A DNA stretch of 64,000 nucleotides, taken from assembly GCF_030009775.1 (NCBI RefSeq), contig NZ_JASCTH010000019.1, positions 1 through 64,000 of the forward strand, given 5' to 3'. The DNA is from Actinoplanes sandaracinus. GTDB taxonomy: Bacteria > Actinomycetota > Actinomycetes > Mycobacteriales > Micromonosporaceae. This document shows, in pieces, positions 58,414-64,000 of this stretch; position 1 is the first letter of the stretch; the number at the start of each line of letters is the position of its first letter. Both the position numbers and the translations under genes were made by a program. Under the pieces are notes generated by a model. The model saw nothing but the letters and a program-made list of their open reading frames with translations, was not told the DNA's origin and ran no database searches.

Positions 58414-59388
58414 ATGCCAGCGACGGATCATCGTCTGGTCGTCGACATCGCCGCATGGTGGATCACCGCGGTGTACGAGTGCGGGGGCACCGTCCAGCCC
58501 GTGCTCTTCGACGGACGGGCCCGGGCCCCCAGTGGGGTCTTCCACCACTCCGGCGACTACACCGCCGGGGCCGGCGCCCTCGCCGAGGGCCTGGCACACC
58601 CCGAGTCCTACCGTCCCGACCCGATGACCCTGCTCCGCCACGGCGGCCCGGCCGCCGCCATCGCGGCGGTCCTCAGTCACGTCGCCGAACACACCGGACG
58701 ACCGTCGGCGCTGACCGTCGTCACCGCCCAGACCTGGGATCCACCCGCCCGGGACCGGCTCGAACAGGCCGCCTCGCTCGCCGGGATGCCCCACCCGGCC
58801 GTGGTGACCACGGCCGCGGCAGCCGCCTCCCTCACCGGCGCCGCCATCGTGCTCGTGTGCGTGGCCGGCTCCGCATGGCCGGAACTCACCCTGGTCGACA
58901 CCCGCGACGGGCATCGCCATCTGGCGACGGCCGCCGTCCGGGCCGGCGGCGCACCCGCGATCGACGAGGCGCTGATGCGGGTGGCCGCGGCCCGGGCCGG
59001 CGCCGACGCCGACCCCGACGACTGGCGGGTGAGCCGCGAGATCGACCGGGCCCGCGCCGCCCTCGTCGTGCAACCCCGCGCGGCGATGCTGCTGCCCGAA
59101 CCGCATCAGGCGGTCGTCGTGACCCGCGACGACCTGGCCGCGGCGACCGCCGTGCACCTGGACCGTCTCGCCGACACCGTCAAACAGTTGCTGGCCGACG
59201 CGGAGATCGATCCAGGCAGCGTCGGCGCGGCGGTCCTAGTCGGCGAGAACGCGCAAGTCGGCGCCGCCCTCACGGATGCCGGGCTGCCTCCGGCCGTCAC
59301 CGTCCGCAACCCGCACGCCCTGGTCCGTGGCGCGGTCACCAGCCGGCCGCCGGGTCGTTTCCCCTGGCTGCCGTGGCGCCGCCGTTGA
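58414..59388 (+). CDS. Hsp70/actin-fold ATPase-like protein
   Basis: The 324-residue protein resembles a reduced Hsp70-like ATPase. LVVDIAAWWITAVYECGG takes the place of the phosphate-1 strand (the usual GxDxGT is not kept), ALTVVTAQTWDPPARDRLEQ and AASLAGMPHPAVVTTAAAAA match the 'tVPa.w....r..l..aa..AG' stretch, and VGAAVLVGENAQVGAALTDA matches the GG.s.iP region. Such proteins occur widely in actinobacteria with unknown roles. ATG 58414 is chosen as the fold begins right after it. An upstream in-frame GTG at 58357 lacks a ribosome-binding site. Confidence 0.65.
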   Translation: MPATDHRLVVDIAAWWITAVYECGGTVQPVLFDGRARAPSGVFHHSGDYTAGAGALAEGLAHPESYRPDPMTLLRHGGPAAAIAAVLSHVAEHTGRPSALTVVTAQTWDPPARDRLEQAASLAGMPHPAVVTTAAAAASLTGAAIVLVCVAGSAWPELTLVDTRDGHRHLATAAVRAGGAPAIDEALMRVAAARAGADADPDDWRVSREIDRARAALVVQPRAAMLLPEPHQAVVVTRDDLAAATAVHLDRLADTVKQLLADAEIDPGSVGAAVLVGENAQVGAALTDAGLPPAVTVRNPHALVRGAVTSRPPGRFPWLPWRRR

Positions 59389-59415
59389 AGCCCCGCCGAA
59401 CGTCGATCCGAAGTC

Positions 59416-60321
59416 CTACTGGAAGACGATGGTGTGGTTGCCGTCGCGGATGACGCGGTCCTCGGCGTGCCAGAGGACCGCGCGCGACAGCACCGCCCGC
59501 TCCACGTCGGCGCCCTGACGCTGCAACTCGGCGACGGTGTGGGCGTGGTTGACCCGCACCACGTCCTGCTCGATGATCGGGCCCTCGTCCAGGTCCTCGG
59601 TGACGTAGTGGGCGGTCGCCCCGACCAGCTTCACACCACGCTGCTTGGCCTTCGCGTACGGCCCCGCGCCGATGAACGCCGGCAGGAAACTGTGGTGGAT
59701 GTTGATGATCGGCACGCCGACACGCTCGATGAAGTCGCCGGACAGGATCTGCATGTAGCGGGCGAGCACGATGAAGTCGACGTTTCCGGTGAGCAGCCGC
59801 AGGTGCTGGGCCTCGGCGGCCGACTTGTCCGGTCCGCTGGACGGCACGTGGAAGAACGGGATCCCGAACGAGCGCACCTCGCCGGCGGTGTCCGCGTGGT
59901 TCGAGATCACCATGCTGATGTTGATCGGCAGTTCGCCCCGCCGGTGCCGCCACAGCAGGTCGAGCAGGCAGTGGTCGGCCTTCGACGCGAAGATCGCCAC
60001 CCGCTTCGGCGCCGACAGGTCGCGGAGCGTGTACTCCAGCTCGAACCCGTTCGCCAGCTCCCGCCGCAGATCCGCCTCGATCTCCGGGAGCGCGGCCTTC
60101 AGATCGGCCCGACCGAAGACCGTGCGCTGGAAGAACGCCCCGCCCTGCGGGTTGTCGGAGTACTGGTCCAGCGACACGATGTTCGCCCCGTGCCGCCCGA
60201 GCACGGTGCTGATGGCGGCCACGATCCCGGTCCGGTCCCGGCCGTGGACGATGAGCACGGCCTGATCGCCAGAGCTCGGCTGCGTCACGCGCGGCGCGGG
60301 GGCGTGTTGGGTCAGGGTCAC
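59416..60321 (-). CDS. purU: Formyltetrahydrofolate deformylase
   Basis: The 301-residue protein has an N-terminal ACT domain (AVLIVHGRDRTGIVAAISTV) and a formyl-transferase domain with VDFIVLARYMQILSGDF, the catalytic Asn/His in NIHHSFLPAFIGAGPYAKA, ATAHYVTEDLDEGPII (Asp) and a final DRVIRDGNHTIVF. Length and motifs match PurU, which hydrolyses 10-formyl-THF to formate and THF and balances one-carbon pools. GTG 60321 has GGAAGGAC 10 nt upstream. It is convergent with the Hsp70-like gene. Confidence 0.93.
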   Translation of the reverse strand: MTLTQHAPAPRVTQPSSGDQAVLIVHGRDRTGIVAAISTVLGRHGANIVSLDQYSDNPQGGAFFQRTVFGRADLKAALPEIEADLRRELANGFELEYTLRDLSAPKRVAIFASKADHCLLDLLWRHRRGELPINISMVISNHADTAGEVRSFGIPFFHVPSSGPDKSAAEAQHLRLLTGNVDFIVLARYMQILSGDFIERVGVPIINIHHSFLPAFIGAGPYAKAKQRGVKLVGATAHYVTEDLDEGPIIEQDVVRVNHAHTVAELQRQGADVERAVLSRAVLWHAEDRVIRDGNHTIVFQ

Positions 60322-60489
60322 GACAGGGCGTCCTTCCGAAGGTCTGCTGCGGGCCACCGAAGTCTAGAAACGTAACCTGATCTTGCCGACCGCCAGCCCG
60401 TCCGGCCACCGCACGAGGCAAGCGTCACCCCAAGAAGACCTTGCTCTGGTACGGCGAGGCCGCCCCCGGCATCGATCCCCGCCCCTCGC

Positions 60490-61134
60490 CTACCGCGCGA
60501 GGCCCGGCCCACTCCCGGCCGCGGCGCGCCCACCGGGCTGCTGCCCACCCACCGGCACCCCGCCCCGCCGTACCCCAGCCACCCCACCACCCCGCCACAG
60601 CACGCTCGGGCGACGGCCGGCCAGCATTACCCCGACCCGGCCGGGGGAACTGTGAGACAGAGCCGTTTTCTTGACAGCCCCCAGGGCGACGTCGCGGAGT
60701 TTGCGGTTGGTGTCCTGTGCCAACTTGGTAAGGATGGCGAAGGCCTCGGCCGCGGTGCAGTGACGCGCGCCCATGATGATGCCCTTGGCCTGCTCGATGA
60801 CGGCCCGGTTCTCCATCGCCTACCGCATGTGCGCGGCCAGCGTGGCCTGCGTCTCGTACAGGTGGGCATTGGCCGGGGCGACGGCGGCGAAACCGGCGCA
60901 CGTCTGGGCGAGAGTGATCGCGTCGTCGTCGAAGGCGTGGGTTTCGGTGGCGTAGACGCTCAGCGCGCCGGCGACCTTCTCGTGCACCGGCAGGCCGATC
61001 GGCAGAGAGCTGTGCGCGCCGGCGCCGGGGATGGCGCGCTTCGCCAGTTGCGCGATCTTGTCCATCAGCGAGTTGATGTCGACATCAGCGAGTCGGATAC
61101 GGCCGAGCTCGGCGAACGCCTCGTTCGGATCCAT
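60490..61134 (-). pseudogene. Broken GAF-ANTAR antiterminator regulator
   Basis: ATG 61134 starts MDPNEAFAELGRIRLADVDI, the usual beginning of actinobacterial GAF-ANTAR proteins. After IPGAGA the GAF core of some 60 residues is missing, and the text jumps to HSSLPIGLPVHEKVAGALSV. After LAAHMR an in-frame TAG (60822-60820) replaces the usual Gln. Downstream of it the ANTAR domain continues in the same frame (AMENRAVIEQAKGIIMGARH, AFAILTKLAQDTNRKLRDVA). The gene thus has both an internal deletion and an amber codon. It begins 4 nt after the STAND-WD40 gene. Confidence 0.75.
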
Positions 61135-61138
61135 CGGT

Positions 61139-64000
61139 TCAGCGAGCGTCACAGGAAGCGGCAGCGCTTGGTATTCGCTCGCCGGGAGCGTAAATGGGCC
61201 ATTCGTTGATAGTTGGCAGGCCGAACCTGGTGCAGAGTGCTTGCAACGGATTGCTGTGTACAGCCACGTTCCACTCCCGGGCTGTGTGATCCTCGCTGGT
61301 GGTGGCGAGCAGCGTGCCGTCGGGACTGAATGCCACCTCTGACACGGGCTCGGTGTGGCCGGTGAGCGGGTTGCCGACCGGCTGGCCGGTGGCCGGGTCC
61401 CAGAGCCGGGCTGTCTGATCCTCGCTGGTGGTGGCGAGTAGCTTGCCGTCCGGGCTGAACGCCACTCCCCTGAGAGCGCCGGTGTGGCCGGTGAGCGGGT
61501 TGCCGACCGGCTGGCCGGTGGCCGGGTCCCACAGCCGCACCGTGGCGTCATGGCTGGTGGTGGCGAGTAGCTTGCCATCCGGGCTGAACGCCACCCCCGA
61601 CACGAACGCGGTGTGGCCGGTGAGCGGGTTGCCGACTGGCCGGCCGGTGACGGGGTCCCACAACCGGACGGTTGCATCCCAGCTGGGGGTGGCGAGTAGC
61701 TTGCCATCCGGGCTGAACGCGACCTCTGACACGGGCTCGGTGTGGCCGGTGAGCGGGTTGCCGACTGGCTGGCCGGTGGCCGGGTCCCAGAGCCGGGCTG
61801 TGTGATCCTCGCTGGTGGTGGCGAGTAGCTTGCCGTCCGGGCTGAACGCCACCCCCGACACGGACTCGGTGTGGCCGGTGAGTGGGCCGCCGGCCGGCTG
61901 ACCGGTGGCGGCGTTCCACAGTCGCACCGTAGCGTCATCGCTGGTGGTGGCAAGTAGCTTGCCATCCGGGCTGAACGCCACGTCTCGCAGAGCGCCGGCG
62001 TGGCCGGTAAGGGGATCGCCGACTGGCTGACCGGTGGCCGGGTCCCAGAGCCGGGCTGTGTGATCCTCGCTGGTGCTGGCGAGCAGCTTGCCATCCGGGC
62101 TGAACGCCACCCCCCACACAGGAGCGGCATGGCCGGTAAGGGGACCGCCGACCGACCGGCCGGTGGCCGGGTCCCACAACCGGACGGTTGCATCCCAGCT
62201 GGTGGTGGCGAGTAGCTTGCCGTCCGGGCTGAACGCCACCCCCGACACGGACTCGGTGTGGCCGGTGAGTGGGCCGCCGGCCGGCTGACCGGTGGCGGCG
62301 TTCCACAGTCGCACCGTAGCGTCATCGCTGGTGGTGGCAAGTAGCTTGCCATCCGGGCTGAACGCCACGTCTCGCAAAGCGCCGGCGTGGCCGGTAAGGG
62401 GATCGCCGACCGGTCGGCCGGTGGCAGGGTCCCACAGTCGCACCGTAGCGTCATCGCTGGTGGTAGCGAGGAGCTTGCCATCGGGACTGAACGCCACCCC
62501 CCACACGGGAGCGGTGTGGCCGGTGAGCGGGCTGCCGACCGGCCGACCGGTGACCGGGTCCCACAGCCGCACCGTAGCGTCATCGCTGGTGGTAGCGAGG
62601 AGCTTGCCGTCCGGACTGAACGCCACGCTCATCACGGCGCCAGTGTGGCCGGTGAGCGGGCTGCCGACCGGCCGACCGGTAGCCGGGTCCCACAGCCGCA
62701 CCGTAGCGTCATCGCTCGTGCTGGCGAGGAGCTTGCCGTCCGGACTGAACGCCACGCTCATCACGGCGCCAGTGTGGCCGGTGAGCGGGCTGCCGACCGG
62801 CTGACCGGTAGCCGGGTCCCAGAGCCGGGCTGTCTGATCCTCGCTGGTGCTGGCGAGCCTTTTGCCGTCCGGGCTGAACGCCACCCCCCACAGGGCGCCA
62901 GTGTGGCCCATGAGTGTTCCGCGTTGCTGGGTGAGCAGCGCGGTCATGTTGTCGCGTGCCTCGTTGGTCGGGGCGACGAGCCATGCTGCGGCGGCGAAAC
63001 GCCGAGCGGTGATCGGCTGCGTGAGACTGAGGTTCTGGCTTTGGGCAGTGAGCTGGCGCGACAGGGCGATGTCGTGCTGGCGTTGTGCTCGCGACGCCTG
63101 CACCCAGGCGGTGACGGCCAGACCGCTGACCACAACGACGACGGCCAGTAGGCCGGCAAGTAGCGCACGTCGGCGGTGGCGGCGGGCCGTCCGGGCCCGG
63201 CGCTGCAGGGCCAGGCTGCGGTCGAGGAAGTCCCGCTCGCGGCCGGTGACCGCGTCGGGGTGCTCGGCCCACCAGTCAGCCGCGCGGGCAAGGCGGGTGC
63301 CCCGATACAGGGCGCTATCGTCACGGCCGAGCGCCTCCCAGTCCGCGGCGGCGTGAGTGAGCATCCGGTGCAGCCGCAGGCCGTCCTGGTCGTCGTCGAC
63401 CCAGCCGCGTAGCCGCGGCCAGGCCTGCACCAGTGCCTCGTGGCTGATCTCCACAGTGTCCCGGGTAACGGTCAGTAGCCGGGCGGTGACCAACCGGTCG
63501 ATCACCGTCGCGACGTCGGGGTCGTCGTCGAACTCCGTGCGGGTCACCCGGCGCCGGGTAACCAGGGCGTCGTCGCCGATGTCCACCAGCCGCAGCAGGA
63601 CCCGCCGGATGGTGCGCTGCCGCGCAGGCCCCAGCACGCTGTAGATGGCGTCGGCACTGTGCGCGATGGCGCCGTCCAGCCCGCCGGCCGCTTCATAACC
63701 GGCCAGGGTGATCGTATGGCCGCGCCGACGGTGCCACGCCTGCACCATGGCGTGCGAGGCCAGCGGCAACACGCCGGGCCGGTCCGCCAGCTGCGCCACC
63801 ACGGTGGACACCAACGTGCCCTCCACCCGCAAACCGGCCCGCTCGGCTGGCTTGACCAGCGCATCGCGCAACTCCGCCGGGCTCATCGGCCCGACCAGCG
63901 TCTGCGCGTCCCGCAACGCGCCCACCAGTTCCGGATACTGCGCACACCGCGCGTAGAAGTCGGCCCGCACCCCCAGCACCACCCGCACGCGGCTGTCCTC
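61139..64000 (-). CDS. STAND-type protein with 13 near-identical WD40 repeats (N-terminus outside window)
   Basis: The frame is open to the right edge (954 residues visible). The visible N-terminal part is the end of an nSTAND-like NTPase: VRVVLGVRADFYARCAQYPE, LVGPMSPAELRDALVKPAER, ISHEALVQAWPRLRGWVDDD. A membrane or hydrophobic helix follows (ALLAGLLAVVVVVSGLAVTA), then QSQNLSLTQPITARRFAAAA. Thirteen WD40 units of 43 residues come next, with the core VAFSPDGKLLATTSDDATVR and LWDPATGxPVGxPLTGH. Differences concentrate at the residues after GH and at TSxDxT. Units 5-6 and 8-9 are identical in protein. This is the plan of NLR-like conflict proteins, with a sensor surface built from fast-evolving repeats. 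Confidence 0.88.
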   Translation of the reverse strand, partial: EDSRVRVVLGVRADFYARCAQYPELVGALRDAQTLVGPMSPAELRDALVKPAERAGLRVEGTLVSTVVAQLADRPGVLPLASHAMVQAWHRRRGHTITLAGYEAAGGLDGAIAHSADAIYSVLGPARQRTIRRVLLRLVDIGDDALVTRRRVTRTEFDDDPDVATVIDRLVTARLLTVTRDTVEISHEALVQAWPRLRGWVDDDQDGLRLHRMLTHAAADWEALGRDDSALYRGTRLARAADWWAEHPDAVTGRERDFLDRSLALQRRARTARRHRRRALLAGLLAVVVVVSGLAVTAWVQASRAQRQHDIALSRQLTAQSQNLSLTQPITARRFAAAAWLVAPTNEARDNMTALLTQQRGTLMGHTGALWGVAFSPDGKRLASTSEDQTARLWDPATGQPVGSPLTGHTGAVMSVAFSPDGKLLASTSDDATVRLWDPATGRPVGSPLTGHTGAVMSVAFSPDGKLLATTSDDATVRLWDPVTGRPVGSPLTGHTAPVWGVAFSPDGKLLATTSDDATVRLWDPATGRPVGDPLTGHAGALRDVAFSPDGKLLATTSDDATVRLWNAATGQPAGGPLTGHTESVSGVAFSPDGKLLATTSWDATVRLWDPATGRSVGGPLTGHAAPVWGVAFSPDGKLLASTSEDHTARLWDPATGQPVGDPLTGHAGALRDVAFSPDGKLLATTSDDATVRLWNAATGQPAGGPLTGHTESVSGVAFSPDGKLLATTSEDHTARLWDPATGQPVGNPLTGHTEPVSEVAFSPDGKLLATPSWDATVRLWDPVTGRPVGNPLTGHTAFVSGVAFSPDGKLLATTSHDATVRLWDPATGQPVGNPLTGHTGALRGVAFSPDGKLLATTSEDQTARLWDPATGQPVGNPLTGHTEPVSEVAFSPDGTLLATTSEDHTAREWNVAVHSNPLQALCTRFGLPTINEWPIYAPGERIPSAAASCDAR

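Noticed and set aside
61428..63151. Long plus-strand frames antisense to the WD40 gene
   Set aside because: They reflect the 129-bp periodicity of the opposite strand; the translations are repeats of non-conserved text such as VASSLPSGLNATP.

Overview
The window is very GC-rich, uses GTG starts freely, and is crowded with ArsR/MarR regulators, eukaryotic-like Ser/Thr kinases, WD40 proteins and an ANTAR regulator. This points to a mycelial actinomycete, probably Micromonosporaceae-like; that is an inference from style, not a database match. No rRNA, tRNA or CRISPR array was seen.

Layout. 1-4.8 kb: a partial unknown gene, a decayed transposase, a membrane-anchored VHL-beta-like protein, a small membrane protein, a proline-iminopeptidase-like hydrolase, and a DeoR/LacI hybrid regulator facing a truncated secreted-hydrolase pseudogene. 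4.9-22.8 kb: a compact biosynthetic island. 23-30 kb: ordinary accessory genes (ArsR, GNAT, ArsR-SRPBCC and MarR-like regulators with clear operators, a PH-domain protein, HAD phosphatase, secreted lipase). 29.5-34.5 kb: a Ser/Thr kinase and a NACHT-WD40 membrane protein. 34.5-43 kb: DUF998 and unknown proteins, MarR/SDR pair, GNAT, a barstar-domain protein, DinB-like protein, thioredoxin-reductase-like flavoprotein with a hexanucleotide repeat, XRE-cupin regulator. 43-60 kb: a decayed stretch, a radical SAM enzyme, hydrolases, LysR/MFS and ArsR/MFS pairs, a 61-bp tandem repeat, an alcohol dehydrogenase, a kinase-WD40 fusion, Lrp, a PatB-type aminotransferase, an Hsp70-like protein and PurU. 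60.5-64 kb: a broken ANTAR regulator and the C-terminal part of a STAND-type protein with 13 near-identical WD40 repeats.

The most interesting part is the 4.9-22.8 kb island. Two very short genes sit head to head at 7.2-7.6 kb. One encodes a 54-aa peptide that looks like a mersacidin/lichenicidin-type lanthipeptide leader; the other encodes a 22-aa peptide that looks like a lasso-type leader. Both end where a core peptide should begin, both end in Ala, and neither has a recognisable core. The first is translationally coupled to a LanM-like enzyme whose kinase residues are intact but whose cyclase half lacks zinc ligands. The second precedes an asparagine synthetase fused to a PqqD/RRE-like domain, with a hairpin between them. 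A tightly overlapping minus-strand operon (10.6-19.3 kb) adds a radical-SAM-like barrel without its N-terminal cluster motif, a pseudo-hydrolase, a dTMP-kinase-like protein, a kinase-glycosyltransferase fusion, a hydrolase, a second glycosyltransferase, a PEP-dependent phosphotransferase core, an MFS exporter and a pyrophosphatase-like protein. The opposite strand (19.7-22.8 kb) carries a nucleotidyltransferase, a free PqqD/RRE protein, a long ArsR regulator and an AurF-type diiron N-oxygenase. I infer a pathway in which leader-only peptides act as carriers or docking scaffolds for building a phosphorylated, glycosylated or nucleotidylated and N-oxidised small molecule. ATTCGG/CCGAAT-type half-sites at three promoter regions may be its shared operator.
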